Assembly: GCF_020073745.1 (NCBI RefSeq)
Contig: NZ_JAIRAU010000005.1
Location: 62,001-126,000, forward strand
Length of the DNA: 64,000 nt
Source: Nannocystis pusilla
GTDB lineage: Bacteria; Myxococcota_A; Polyangia; Nannocystales; Nannocystaceae
Reading direction: 5' to 3'
Shown piece by piece: positions 1-9,083 of the stretch (position 1 is its first letter; every line of letters starts with the position of its first letter). The notes below the pieces were generated by a model. That model was not told where the DNA came from, made no database searches, and saw only the letters and a program-made list of their open reading frames with translations. Made by a program: the position numbers and the translations under genes.

Positions 1-509
1 GCGCCGAAGCTCGTCAGGCCGGTGACGTGATAGCGGTGGGTGAGGAGCCCGGAGAGGTAGCGCTCGGCGAACCCGACCGACACGGTGAACTGGAAGCCCA
101 GCGCCCACGGGCTGTGCTTCAGCCGGGCGCCGAAGAAGAACGGCAGGTTCGCGGAGGGGAAGAAGTGGAGCCCGTACGTCGGCCCCGGCAGGAACGCGAA
201 CACGAACCGCGGCTTGTTCGCCGGCGCCGGCGCAGGAGGATAGGCAGGCGGATAGGACATGTCCTGATGGACATACGCAGGCGCGGGCTGCGGGGCGGCC
301 GAGGGATCGGCGGTCCCCGCGAGCGGGGCCGCCCCGGCGGCCGCGGGCGCGGTCCCAGGCGCAGGCGCAGGGGCGGCCGGGCCGGGAGCGGCTGCCGGAG
401 CGGGCGCGGCGGGCGGCGGGACGGCGACGCCGGCGTCGGCCACCGGGGTCGGATCCTGCCCCCAAAGACTTGTCGAAAGAGCCATGTTCAAAAGGACATG
501 AGAAATCAT
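1..509 (-). CDS. Pro/Ala-rich secreted or outer-membrane protein, C-terminus beyond window
   Basis: Partial gene running off the left edge. The ATG at 509 is preceded by GGAGGTG and overlaps the stop of the upstream gene (ATGA), so the two are translationally coupled. About 25 N-terminal residues are followed by a long Pro/Ala/Gly linker to about residue 95. Then comes a beta-rich part with Phe/Gly-rich strands (FVFAFLPGPTYGLHFF, LPFFFGARLKHSPWALGFQF), which suggests the start of an outer-membrane beta-barrel like those of many myxobacterial proteins. The family is not recognised. A second ATG at 485 is possible but has no ribosome-binding site. Confidence 0.7.
   Translation of the reverse strand, partial: MISHVLLNMALSTSLWGQDPTPVADAGVAVPPPAAPAPAAAPGPAAPAPAPGTAPAAAGAAPLAGTADPSAAPQPAPAYVHQDMSYPPAYPPAPAPANKPRFVFAFLPGPTYGLHFFPSANLPFFFGARLKHSPWALGFQFTVSVGFAERYLSGLLTHRYHVTGLTSFG
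259..274. repeat. Dispersed dyad, exact copy
   Basis: ATGTCCTGATGGACAT, inside the gene at 1-509. Part of the dispersed 16-bp family (see findings). Confidence 0.6.
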
Positions 510-1417
510 GACGCACCTCCGGCGGCGCGACGGCGGCGGCCCAGCGTGCCGATCCACAGCAGCGGCGCGAACAGCCACAGCGCCAGCGGCGACGCGTGGC
601 CGGTCACGGCGCAGGGCGTGTAGATGAGCTCGCGGTCGTACTCGTCGCGGTCGAAGCGGCGCGTCTCGCCGCGGGTGCCGTCGGCGGCGACCGGCGTGAG
701 CTCGAGGCCGTCGGTGGTCGGCGGCATCTCGATCGTGCCCGACCAATTGCCGGGCTCGCGGACCGCGAACACCTGGCCGTCGTCGTAGAGCACCTCGACG
801 TAGCCGCCCTCGCGCAGCCACGGCTGCTCGAGGTCGAGCCGCAGGTCGAGGTAGCTGCCGGTCTCGCAGCAGCCCTCGTCGCCGCGCTTGAACTCGAGCT
901 CGATGTCGTCCAGCGAGCCCGGCGCCGCGGCTGGCGTGGGGTCGAAACGCGTGCGCACGAACGTGTATTGGCCCTGCTCGTCGTTGGGCGCGGGGCCGTT
1001 GTCGTCGCACACGAGCACATAGGACCGGTCGGGGATGAGCGGGCGCTCGGGCACGTAGCGGACGATCGCGTCCGGGTAATTGTCGCCGCCGACGTACGAG
1101 GGCTCGACGTTGCAGTGCTCCGCGCCGTCGACCTCGACCGCGACCGGAATGACGTCGTCGCCGCGCTCCAGCCGGCACTCCGAGGGGTGGGCAAAGTCGT
1201 ACGCGCAGCCGCGCAGCTCCCAGAATTGGGCGTCGACCGGGAACTCGGCGGTCGAGTCGCGCAGCGAGCCGGGCATCGACCACTCCGCCTCCCACGGCGG
1301 ACCGTCGCACGAGAGCGCCGCCGCGGGTCGCTCCGGCAGGACGAACAGCGCTGCGCCGGCCAGCCCGGCCAGGGCTCGCGCTCGCGTCGTCGAAGAGATG
1401 TTCGCTGTGCTGTACAT
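506..1417 (-). CDS. Secreted protein with MYXO-CTERM-like C-terminal tail
   Basis: 303 aa starting MYSTANI, with an N-terminal signal segment (ALAGLAGAALFVLP) ending near an AAA-LSC cleavage region. The body is Cys- and acid-rich, consistent with an extracytoplasmic domain. The last 30 residues are a Cys, a short hydrophobic helix (PLALWLFAPLLWIGTLG) and an Arg cluster, the layout of MYXO-CTERM sorting signals, although the Gly/Cys-rich part is not canonical. The frame is open further upstream to 1780, but that part is Arg-rich and lacks a signal peptide, so I start at 1417. It is coupled to the next gene by a 4-base overlap. Function unknown. Confidence 0.75.
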   Translation of the reverse strand: MYSTANISSTTRARALAGLAGAALFVLPERPAAALSCDGPPWEAEWSMPGSLRDSTAEFPVDAQFWELRGCAYDFAHPSECRLERGDDVIPVAVEVDGAEHCNVEPSYVGGDNYPDAIVRYVPERPLIPDRSYVLVCDDNGPAPNDEQGQYTFVRTRFDPTPAAAPGSLDDIELEFKRGDEGCCETGSYLDLRLDLEQPWLREGGYVEVLYDDGQVFAVREPGNWSGTIEMPPTTDGLELTPVAADGTRGETRRFDRDEYDRELIYTPCAVTGHASPLALWLFAPLLWIGTLGRRRRAAGGAS

Positions 1418-1647
1418 GATGAGCGTCACCGTTCGGACCTGGAGTCGCCGCAGGCCCCCGAAAAATTGCGAGGGCCGAAAATTGGCCACTCGCGCGGCCC
1501 TGGCGAGGTTTGGCGGGGTGGCCTGGCGGGATCGCGCACGCCCATCGCGCCCTGCGCGTCGGGGTCTGGCGGAGTTGTCCCCGCCCGCGAAGCCCGGGCA
1601 GCTCCTCGAACCTGTCTCGCCAGTCATGAACATTAGAACATGTCGAA

Positions 1648-1938
1648 ATGGACACTCAGGACGCCGACGGCGCGTGGATGGCCGACTCGATCGACACGAG
1701 CGATGCGGGCTCTTCGAGCGAGCCGCGCCGTCGAACCCCGCTGACCCGCCGCCTCGCCCTGGCCATGACACCCGGTACACCGCCGCCCCCGCAGGAAGGC
1801 ATCGGCTCGACGCGCCGCTCCTCGATCGTCGTCGAGCTCGAGCATCTGCGCCGGGCCTCGGCGCTCGCCCCGGACGACGGCGCCGCTCTGTTCATCGTCC
1901 GGCTGGGCAAATGTCATGACTGCGGACCTCTCGGGTGA
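1648..1938 (+). CDS. Hypothetical 96-aa protein
   Basis: An open frame with high G/C at third positions like the neighbouring real genes, starting ATG just after a GAACAT-rich stretch. The product is acidic at the N-terminus (MDTQDADGAWMADSIDTSD), has a Pro-rich centre and ends in a helix-like IVVELEHLRRASALAPDDG followed by a C-x2-H-x-x-C arrangement. No family is recognised. It could be a small real gene or the surviving front of a longer one; nothing downstream continues it. Confidence 0.35.
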   Translation: MDTQDADGAWMADSIDTSDAGSSSEPRRRTPLTRRLALAMTPGTPPPPQEGIGSTRRSSIVVELEHLRRASALAPDDGAALFIVRLGKCHDCGPLG

Positions 1939-2649
1939 AGGTGCCGCGGCGACCGCCATGGAGAGCGGGACCCCTCTCGTGAATCTCCGGGCGCGCCGGC
2001 TGGTGGGGACCCGCCACGAGAGAGCGCGTCGGCCCTGTGTGCATTTGGGTACCTCCTCGTCCGTTCTCACCGTGCACACGAGAGCGGGGCGCCCGCAATC
2101 GGGATGGACGAGCCGCTGGTGACTCCGTGGATCCAGGATCCTCATCCGACCGAGCAGCGAACGGCGCCCTCTCCGGCCGACGCGGGGCCTGCCGACGGTG
2201 ATTGCGCATGGTGTGAAGCAGCCTGCTCCCGCGGTTGTGAACAGCGTACGCCGGGGGCTCCCCGACGGCGACCGAGGAACATCGATCTCCCGGTTCGTGA
2301 GGCTACACGCGCCGGGCGGCGATCTCCACCGTCCTCGCCGGCAGCAGTGCACCTGCCGATGCGGCAGGTCAGGCGGAGCGGTCGGCCAAGAGGCTCGACA
2401 AGGCTTCTCTCGGGTCGGCCCCGTCGGCATCGGGCTTCGCGCGACGCCGGGCGATTCACTCTACCATCAGCCCGCAGATTCGCGTCGCCTGCGTAGATCG
2501 GGCCGTCCCCGCCTCCTCCGCCGGGGGGCCTCGAGGTTGGCATCATGAATGACGCGGCCAGCATCTGCCATCGTGGGGCCCAGGCGGAGCGGGGGGATGC
2601 CCCGGCGGAGGACTCTCCAGAACGCGGCACCGAGCATACGAACACCCTC

Positions 2650-2662
2650 TGAACATTGTTCA
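2650..2662. promoter_or_regulatory. 13-bp perfect palindrome (possible operator)
   Basis: TGAACATTGTTCA reads the same on both strands around a central T. It lies 301 bp before the terpene cyclase start in a gene-free stretch. GAACAT half-sites recur at 1628-1640. The regulator is unknown. Confidence 0.3.
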
Positions 2663-2785
2663 TAAGACGAATGGTTCCCGCCCTGCGACCCGTCACCTAC
2701 GATTCTCACCGACGCCGCGGTGTTGGCGCTCGATTCGTGGGACGATAAAAATTGTCGCCGGAGCGTGATCCGTGAGAGCATTTCG

Positions 2786-2806
2786 GTCACTCTTAAGAGG
2801 AGTGAC
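2786..2806. promoter_or_regulatory. Inverted repeat upstream of the terpene operon
   Basis: GTCACTC and GAGTGAC, perfect 7-base arms separated by seven bases (TTAAGAG), 157 bp upstream of the first terpene gene. The position suits a repressor or activator site. No regulator gene lies next to the operon. Confidence 0.35.
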
Positions 2807-2925
2807 GGCGGTGGGGCGGGCCTCGGGCTCGCGGCTTCGCTGCGCTGGAGTGAAGATTAGCGTTCGGACTGGTTGCTCAACCAACATTGGACTCGCTCGA
2901 CCACTCAAGCGAATCTGGATCTCAC

Positions 2926-2955
2926 TTGACAGTTCTGAACCACCCATGCGATAGG
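2926..2955 (+). promoter_or_regulatory. Candidate promoter of the terpene operon
   Basis: A consensus -35 hexamer TTGACA (2926-2931) lies 18 bases from GATAGG (2950-2955), a weak -10. Transcription would start close to the GTG at 2964, giving a very short leader. The -10 is poor, so this is tentative. Confidence 0.35.
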
Positions 2956-2963
2956 ACCATCTC

Positions 2964-4607
2964 GTGACAATCAACGCGCGGAGTCCTCGCGTCAGCATCA
3001 TTCGGCACCAATCTCCTTCCGTCGAAGGGAACGGCGAGGGTTTACAATCATCATCGCAGCTCGTGCACCCCCTGGGTGAGCGGGTCTCGGCGTGCGTGGA
3101 CCTGGCGGTGGAGCATTGCATCGCCCTGCAGCGACCCGACGGGTCGTGGGAGGTGGCGCCGGACGGACGGATCTTCGAGACTGCGCTGGCGGGATACGCC
3201 CTGGCCCACACGCCCGGGCGGCTCGATCGGGCCGCGGTGGCGCGGGCGCGGGCTTGGGTCGAATCGGCGGCGCCGCAGGATCATCACCCCGTGTCTTTTC
3301 TATTGGAGGACACGCTGCGGCGGATCCTCGTCGGCGCCGGCGGGGTCGTCGACCTGACCGCGCCCGAGCTCGACGCGCCGGTGCTGGCCAGTCGGACGAT
3401 GTTGCTGCACACGCTGGCCTTGCACGCCGGGCTCGAGGTGCGGGCCCGCAGGTCCGAAGAGGAACTGCGGGAGGTGGTCGCCCGGGAGTACGAGCGCTGC
3501 ACGCAGGCCAAACACAAGCAGTGGAGCAAGGTCGAGCTGATCGCGCTGCACATCCTGCTGCAGGCGCGAGCCGGTCGACAGACCGCGGTCGAGGCGGCGG
3601 GCTTCGACCTGGTCCACGTGCAGGCGCCGCGCTCCGGGTTCTTCTTCAACCCGATCAGCACCGCCCTCGCCTACATCGCCCTGTGCATCGCGGGGCCGAC
3701 CTCGGACCCGTGGTTCGTGCTGCGATCGCAATTGCTCGAGCATCAACAGGCCGACGGCAGCTGGCGCTTTTGTACCAGCGACGTCTGGGACACCTCGCTG
3801 CTCGTCCGCGCCTTCGCCGGGCACCCCACATTCGTGGAGACTGCCCTGCAACCCGCGCTCGACTTCTTGCAGGCGACCCAGAACGTCGACGGCGGCTGGC
3901 CCTTCCGCTCGGGCGTCGAATCCGACAATGACACCACCGGCGCGGTGATGCTGGCGCTGCGCGGCACGCTGCAGGGGGAGCGCACGCGGGACCGGGCGCT
4001 CGCCTATCTCGCGCGGGTGCAGATGGACAACGGCCTGTGGCGCACCTGGCAATTCCGCGACGACCCGCCCGTGGAGGACGTCGTGGCGCACGTGCTGTCG
4101 GCGCTCGACGCTTACCGCGGGCGTCACCGGATCGCGGTGACTGCGGCGCGGCGGTGGCTGGCGGCGGAGGTCGAGCGGCGGGGGGTGTGGTCGGCCAGCT
4201 GGTACCGCGGGGAGCCGTACGCGGTGGCGGAGATCGGGCGCGCGCTCGGGCCGGACCACCCGCTGGCGCGCCGGGGCGTCGACGCGCTGGCGGCCAGGCA
4301 GAACGACGACGGCGGCTGGTCGCCGGAGGACGGCGGCCCGAGCACGGCCAGCGCGACCGGTCTGGCCTTGCAGGCGCTCGTCGATCGCCACCCCGCGCGG
4401 GTCGATCGGGCCCTGCAGTACCTCGTCGACACGCAGCGGGCCGACGGGACCTGGCCTGGCACTCCGGACATGTTCGGTCCGCGCCCGCTGCTCAGCCACT
4501 TCACCACGCACACCCAGGCCTTCGTGGTCGGCGGGATCATGGCCGTGCTGCGCCGCAATTGGCCGTGGCAGCCGCGGGTCGCCGCGGTCCCGGAAGGAGC
4601 GGCGTGA
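2964..4607 (+). CDS. Class II terpene cyclase (squalene-hopene/diterpene cyclase family)
   Basis: 547 aa beginning at GTG with AGGA eight bases upstream. It has several QW-type repeats (QRPDGSW, QADGSW, QNVDGGW, QNDDGGW, QRADGTW) of the alpha/alpha-barrel squalene-hopene and class II diterpene cyclases. The acid motif is DNDTT near residue 321, the DxDTT variant of DxDD that protonates the terminal alkene. The length fits two-domain bacterial class II cyclases rather than full squalene-hopene cyclases (about 650 aa). It is first in an operon with a class I synthase and a P450, so it should make a cyclised prenyl diphosphate, probably from GGPP or FPP. No prenyltransferase gene lies in the window, so the substrate is inferred. 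Confidence 0.85.
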   Translation: MTINARSPRVSIIRHQSPSVEGNGEGLQSSSQLVHPLGERVSACVDLAVEHCIALQRPDGSWEVAPDGRIFETALAGYALAHTPGRLDRAAVARARAWVESAAPQDHHPVSFLLEDTLRRILVGAGGVVDLTAPELDAPVLASRTMLLHTLALHAGLEVRARRSEEELREVVAREYERCTQAKHKQWSKVELIALHILLQARAGRQTAVEAAGFDLVHVQAPRSGFFFNPISTALAYIALCIAGPTSDPWFVLRSQLLEHQQADGSWRFCTSDVWDTSLLVRAFAGHPTFVETALQPALDFLQATQNVDGGWPFRSGVESDNDTTGAVMLALRGTLQGERTRDRALAYLARVQMDNGLWRTWQFRDDPPVEDVVAHVLSALDAYRGRHRIAVTAARRWLAAEVERRGVWSASWYRGEPYAVAEIGRALGPDHPLARRGVDALAARQNDDGGWSPEDGGPSTASATGLALQALVDRHPARVDRALQYLVDTQRADGTWPGTPDMFGPRPLLSHFTTHTQAFVVGGIMAVLRRNWPWQPRVAAVPEGAA

Positions 4608-4608
4608 C

Positions 4609-5490
4609 ATGAGCCGGATCGCCGCCGCCGTCGACCAGGCCATGTTGGCCCGCATCATGGCCTGGGCCGCCGACTTCGAGGACTTCGCCGTGCACCACGC
4701 GGCCGACGGGCTCTACGTCGCCGAGGCCTGCGTCGACCCCGACGTCGACGGCCGCGAGGAGGTGTTCGCCATCGCCCTCGTCAGCGCCTTCTGGTTCTGG
4801 TTCGACGATCGCAGCGACAAGTTCCTGCGCGAGGCCGAGACGCCGGTCGACTGGGACACGCTGATCGCCTACGGCGACGACGAGCCGCCGGTCGGCGCCG
4901 CAGACACCCCGGAGGTCCGCTTCTTCCAGCGCCTGTGCGACCTGCTCGCGCCGCTCGCCGAGCGCCCCGACGACCACCGGTGGTTCCGCGTCGGCTCGGC
5001 CAAGGTGTTCCGGGCCATGTTCGCCGAGGAGCGGATGTCGCGCGACGCCGAGGCGCGCTCGCTGGTCGAGTGCATCGAGACGGGCGCGCACAGCACCACC
5101 CTGCCGAGCATCCTCACCGCGGCCTATCTGGTGCGGCGGCTCGATCGGCCGCGGCGCCTCGACGACCCGCGCGTCGCCAACATCGAGCGCTACCTCTACC
5201 TCTCGCAGCGGCTGCTCAACGACCTCAAGAGCGCCGAGAAGGAGCGCCGCGAGGGGCACGCCGGGCGCGTGTCGAACTCGGTGCTCCTGCTGGAGCGCGA
5301 CCTCTCGCCGGCGCAGGCGCGCGCGTTCGTCGAGGCGCAGCGGCGCGGCTACGAGCGACTGCTGCAGCACAACCTCGATCGTCTCGGGACCTGCGATCCG
5401 TTCGCGGCCACGCTGTCCCGGCTCGTCCGTTGCATTCAACGTTGGTACGCCACAGGGCCGCTCCGCTTCGAGACCGACCCAGCGAGGTGA
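4609..5490 (+). CDS. Class I terpene synthase
   Basis: 293 aa with ATG one base after the preceding stop. It has the Asp-rich metal motif FDDRSD (DDxxD, residues 66-70) and the NSE triad NDLKSAEKE (about 204-212), which together bind three Mg2+ and ionise a prenyl diphosphate. A shortened N-terminus gives a protein somewhat below the usual 310-350 aa, but both motifs and the C-terminal helices are present. Beside a class II cyclase it most likely removes the diphosphate from the bicyclic intermediate and completes the skeleton, as in bacterial labdane-type pathways. Drimane-type chemistry is the alternative. Confidence 0.85.
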   Translation: MSRIAAAVDQAMLARIMAWAADFEDFAVHHAADGLYVAEACVDPDVDGREEVFAIALVSAFWFWFDDRSDKFLREAETPVDWDTLIAYGDDEPPVGAADTPEVRFFQRLCDLLAPLAERPDDHRWFRVGSAKVFRAMFAEERMSRDAEARSLVECIETGAHSTTLPSILTAAYLVRRLDRPRRLDDPRVANIERYLYLSQRLLNDLKSAEKERREGHAGRVSNSVLLLERDLSPAQARAFVEAQRRGYERLLQHNLDRLGTCDPFAATLSRLVRCIQRWYATGPLRFETDPAR

Positions 5491-5491
5491 C

Positions 5492-6883
5492 ATGAATACG
5501 ATCCTGCATCCACGAGCGGAGCAAGCGCTCCGATTGCCCGGTCCTGTCGGCTACCCGTTGGTCGGCGCGCTCCCTGCCATCCTCCGCGAGGGGATCTTCG
5601 AGTACGTCGAGCGCTGCTGGCGAGAGTACGGCGATCTCTTCCAGATCCCCACCGGCGGCCGCAGTCGGATCATCTTCACCGCCCACCCCGACGCGATCGA
5701 GCGGATCCTCCACGGCGCTGTCGACAATTACTACAAGGGCAAGGGCTACGACCCGATCCGTCCGCTCCTCGGCAACGGCCTCGTCACCAGCACCGGCGAT
5801 TTCTGGGTCCGTCAGCGCAAGCTGACCCAGCCGGCCTTCCACATGGACAACCTGCGACGAATGGTGCCGGTGATGGCCCGCTGCGTCGAGGACATGATCG
5901 GCGAGTGGGAGGCGCGCGAGCGCGACGATGCGGTGATCGATCTGCACGCCGAGATCATGCACCTCACCCAGCGAATCGTCGGATTTACCCTGTTCGGCAT
6001 GGACCTCAGCGATCGCGAGGCGGCCTCGTCGCGGGCGGTCACCGACAGCCTCGAGATCGCCGGCCAGCGGATGAACCGCGGGGCGCTGGCCCTGCCGCTG
6101 TCGGTCCCGACGCCGGCGAACCTGCGGTTTCGCCGGGCGCTGCGGACCCTCGACGGCATCGTCTACGACATCATCGGGCACGCGCGGAAGGCCGGGCCCG
6201 AGTCGCAGCCGACGCTGCTGCGGCTGCTGATGGAGGCCCGCGACGACGGCACCGGCGACGGCATGAGCGACCAGCAGCTGCGCGACGAAATCGTCACCCA
6301 GTACGTCGCCGGTCACGAGACGACGGCGCTGATCCTGACCTGGACGCTGTGGTTCCTCGGCTCGCACCCGGACGTGTACGCGAAGGTGTGCGAAGAGATC
6401 GCGGGGCTCGGGTTGACGGGCGCACCTACCATCGAGGACCTCGATCGACTCACCTACACGCGAATGGTCTTCGACGAGGTCATGCGCCTGCGGCCGCCGA
6501 TCTGGGCGCAGACTCGGGTGAGCCGCGAGGACGACATCCTGCTCGGGTACCGGATCCCGGAGGGCAGCTTCGTCATGTTTTCGGCCTATTTCTGCCACCA
6601 TCACCCCGAGTTCTGGGACGAGCCGAGGGCCTTCCGCCCCGAACGATTCGCGCCGGAGAAGGTGCGGGCTCGCCACCGGTATGCACACATCCCATTCAGT
6701 GCGGGGGCGCGCGCGTGCATCGGCAAGCGTTACGCGATTTACGAGCTGAGCACCGCGCTGGCCCTGATCCTCTCGCGATTCCGAATCGACGTGTTACCGG
6801 AGCAGAGCGTCGGAATTCGCCCGACCGCAACGGTGCACCCCGATCGCCCGATCTACGCGCGCTTGCGCGGTCGAGGCCGCTGA
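5492..6883 (+). CDS. Cytochrome P450
   Basis: 463 aa, ATG one base after the stop of the terpene synthase. The I-helix oxygen motif AGHETT is near residue 274, an ExxR-type EVMR follows, and the heme loop FSAGARACIG carries the Cys ligand near residue 409. The N-terminal LPGPVGYPLVGALP matches the proline-rich hinge, and there is no membrane anchor. It resembles the CYP4/CYP102/CYP110-like bacterial P450s. As third gene of the operon it presumably oxidises the terpene skeleton. Redox partners are not encoded nearby and must be shared. Confidence 0.9.
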   Translation: MNTILHPRAEQALRLPGPVGYPLVGALPAILREGIFEYVERCWREYGDLFQIPTGGRSRIIFTAHPDAIERILHGAVDNYYKGKGYDPIRPLLGNGLVTSTGDFWVRQRKLTQPAFHMDNLRRMVPVMARCVEDMIGEWEARERDDAVIDLHAEIMHLTQRIVGFTLFGMDLSDREAASSRAVTDSLEIAGQRMNRGALALPLSVPTPANLRFRRALRTLDGIVYDIIGHARKAGPESQPTLLRLLMEARDDGTGDGMSDQQLRDEIVTQYVAGHETTALILTWTLWFLGSHPDVYAKVCEEIAGLGLTGAPTIEDLDRLTYTRMVFDEVMRLRPPIWAQTRVSREDDILLGYRIPEGSFVMFSAYFCHHHPEFWDEPRAFRPERFAPEKVRARHRYAHIPFSAGARACIGKRYAIYELSTALALILSRFRIDVLPEQSVGIRPTATVHPDRPIYARLRGRGR

Positions 6884-7028
6884 TCGCCGGCCCGGGAGAC
6901 GGCGATGCGGCAATCATCCGGTCGCAAGCGCGCCGCGCACTGCGACTCACCGCACTCGAGCGCGAGGGTTCGGTGCTTCTCGAGCCCGCGGAACGCTGGT
7001 ATAGAGGACGGACGTAAGGGAGGCTTCG

Positions 7029-8525
7029 TTGCCCGACTACTCCGCGCTGTTTGCCCTCGCCCACGAGCCGTTCATCTGCGTCGATAGCGAGGGTCGGATC
7101 GCCGCGGTCAATCAGGCCGCCGCGCAATTGTTGGAGGGCACGAGCGCCGAGTTGGTCGGTCAATCCTTCTCCGATCAGGTCCATCCCGAGGATCGGGAGC
7201 GGGTCGCTACCGGGCTGAGGACGGCCGGCGAGGGCGGGACGGCGCAAGAGCTGACGTGTCGCCTGCGCTGCGCCGGCATCAGCCCTCGCCCGGCGGTGCT
7301 GCGGTGCGGCCGCGACGGTTCCCACGATCTGGTGGTGGTCGCGGTCCGCGAGCTCACCGATCTCGACGAGCTGCGCCACCAGCGGGACGACGCCCGGCGC
7401 CGGCTCGCCGCGGTGTTCGAGACGATGCACGACATCGTCTTCACCACCGACGAGCACGGCATCCTCAACGGCGTGAACCGGGTCCCGCCCGGCCTCACGC
7501 TGCAGCAGACGCTGGGCACGCCGATGCTGGCGTTCGCCGCCCCGGAGGAGCAGGAGCCGATGCGCGCCCGCTACGACGCGGTGCGCGAGACGGGCAAGCT
7601 CATCACGTACGAGACGGTCGCGCTGTACCCCGACGGCCGCAAGGAGAACTACGCCAGCCGCCTCGGTCCGATCATGGACGGCGACCGCTCGATCGGCGTG
7701 GTGCTGATCACCCGCAACGTCACCCAGGAGCGGCTGGCCGAGGAAGCCAAGCGCTACGCGGAGCAGCAGCTGCGCGACTACATGCAGCAGCTCGAGCGCA
7801 GCAACCGCGAGCTCGAGCGGTTCGCCTCGGTCGCGTCGCACGACCTGCAGGAGCCGCTGCGCAAGATCCAGGCGTTCAGCGACCGCCTGCGCGACAAGTA
7901 CGAGCCCGAGCTGGGCGAGACCGGCCGCGACTACCTCGAGCGGATCCGCAGCGCCGCCAAGAGGATGCAGGATCTGATCAACGACCTGCTGATGTTCTCG
8001 CGGATCTCGGCCAAGGAGCAGGCCTACACGCGGGTCAACCTGGGCAAGATCGCCAAGAGCGTGCTCTCCGACCTCGAGGTGCGCATCGAGGAGAACGAAG
8101 CCGAGGTCAAGCTCGGCGAGCTGCCGACGGTCGACGCCGACCCGGTGCACATGCGGCAGCTGCTGCAGAACTTGATCGGCAACGCGCTGAAGTTCACGCG
8201 GCCCGACGTGCGACCGGTGGTCGAGGTGACCTCCGAGCCCCTGCCGGACGCCGAGCGCGGCCCCGACGACCCCGAGATGGTGCAGATCCACGTCAAGGAC
8301 AACGGCATCGGCATCGAGCCGCGCCACCACGACCGGATCTTCAGCATCTTCGAGCGCCTGCACGGGCGCGGCAAGTACGAGGGCACCGGCGTCGGTCTGG
8401 CGGTGTGTCGCAAGATCGTCGAGCAGCACCGCGGCTCCATCAAGGTCGCGAGCGTGCCCGGGGAGGGGACCACCTTCACGATCGTGCTGCCGCTCCGGCA
8501 GCCCGAAAGGAGCCAGCGGACGTGA
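7029..8525 (+). CDS. PAS-domain sensor histidine kinase (Cph1/phytochrome-kinase type core)
   Basis: 498 aa, starting at TTG with GGGAGG five bases upstream. Two PAS domains (about 5-115 and 125-235), a short coiled coil, then HisKA with H-box SHDLQEPLRK (His near residue 270) and HATPase_c with N-box NLIGNALKF, DNGIGI and a GTGVGL box. All catalytic motifs are intact and there is no membrane segment, so it senses a cytoplasmic or bound ligand. Its stop overlaps the GTG of the next gene, so it is co-expressed with its regulator. The H-box resembles kinases paired with Rcp1-like single-domain regulators, which is what follows. Confidence 0.9.
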   Translation: MPDYSALFALAHEPFICVDSEGRIAAVNQAAAQLLEGTSAELVGQSFSDQVHPEDRERVATGLRTAGEGGTAQELTCRLRCAGISPRPAVLRCGRDGSHDLVVVAVRELTDLDELRHQRDDARRRLAAVFETMHDIVFTTDEHGILNGVNRVPPGLTLQQTLGTPMLAFAAPEEQEPMRARYDAVRETGKLITYETVALYPDGRKENYASRLGPIMDGDRSIGVVLITRNVTQERLAEEAKRYAEQQLRDYMQQLERSNRELERFASVASHDLQEPLRKIQAFSDRLRDKYEPELGETGRDYLERIRSAAKRMQDLINDLLMFSRISAKEQAYTRVNLGKIAKSVLSDLEVRIEENEAEVKLGELPTVDADPVHMRQLLQNLIGNALKFTRPDVRPVVEVTSEPLPDAERGPDDPEMVQIHVKDNGIGIEPRHHDRIFSIFERLHGRGKYEGTGVGLAVCRKIVEQHRGSIKVASVPGEGTTFTIVLPLRQPERSQRT

Positions 8526-8965
8526 GGACGCGTCGACCGATCACCATCCTCATCGCCGACGACGACCCCGAGGATCGCATGCTCGCCGAGGAGGCGCTCC
8601 GCGAGAGCCGCCTCGTCAACGACATCCGCTTCGTGGACGACGGCGAGGACCTGCTCGAGTACCTGCAGGGCCGCGGCAACTACGCCGGCGGCGACAACCC
8701 GCGGCCCGACATGATCCTGCTCGACCTCAACATGCCGCGCATGGACGGCCGCGAGGCGCTCAAGGTGATCAAGGGCGACCCGGAGCTGCGCCGGATCCCG
8801 GTGGTCGTCCTGACGACCTCCAAGGCCGAGGAGGACATCTACCGCACCTACGACCTCGGCGTGAATTCGTTCATTATCAAGCCGGTCACCTTCGACTCGC
8901 TGGTCGACACCATGAAGGTGCTCGGCGCTTACTGGTTCCAGATCGTCGAGACGCCCTCGACGTAG
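8522..8965 (+). CDS. Rcp1-like single-domain response regulator
   Basis: 147 aa receiver domain with no output domain. GTG start overlaps the kinase stop (GTGA) and has AAAGGAG upstream. It shows the acidic cluster DDD (13-15), phosphoacceptor Asp68 in MILLDLNMP, a TTS segment and the conserved Lys of FIIKP. The extended loop after helix 2 and the aromatic C-terminus (GAYWFQIVE) are typical of Rcp1-type partners of phytochrome kinases. It probably passes phosphate from the kinase encoded just before it. Confidence 0.9.
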   Translation: MRTRRPITILIADDDPEDRMLAEEALRESRLVNDIRFVDDGEDLLEYLQGRGNYAGGDNPRPDMILLDLNMPRMDGREALKVIKGDPELRRIPVVVLTTSKAEEDIYRTYDLGVNSFIIKPVTFDSLVDTMKVLGAYWFQIVETPST

Positions 8966-9083
8966 CGGCTCCCTCGCCGCCAGGCGGTCGGCCGACTTCA
9001 TGGGGCCGGCTGTCCACGTCGTGACCTGTCCGCGCCCCGCGGTCGCCGGAACGGGGGTAGTCTGGCGGGCGAGGCCGGCGACT

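Larger units (their letters stand above)
1939..2925 (+). other. Long stretch without a supported gene
   Basis: About 1 kb with no convincing gene on either strand; the open frames are Arg/Pro-rich and look like chance frames. From about 2600 the base composition is less G+C-rich, as expected for a control region. It contains a 13-bp palindrome and a 7-bp-arm dyad listed separately, and leads into the terpene operon. Confidence 0.6.

Noticed and set aside
27..623. Long Arg/Gly-rich plus-strand frame
   Set aside because: It is the complement of the secreted-protein gene at 1-509 and has no protein-like composition.
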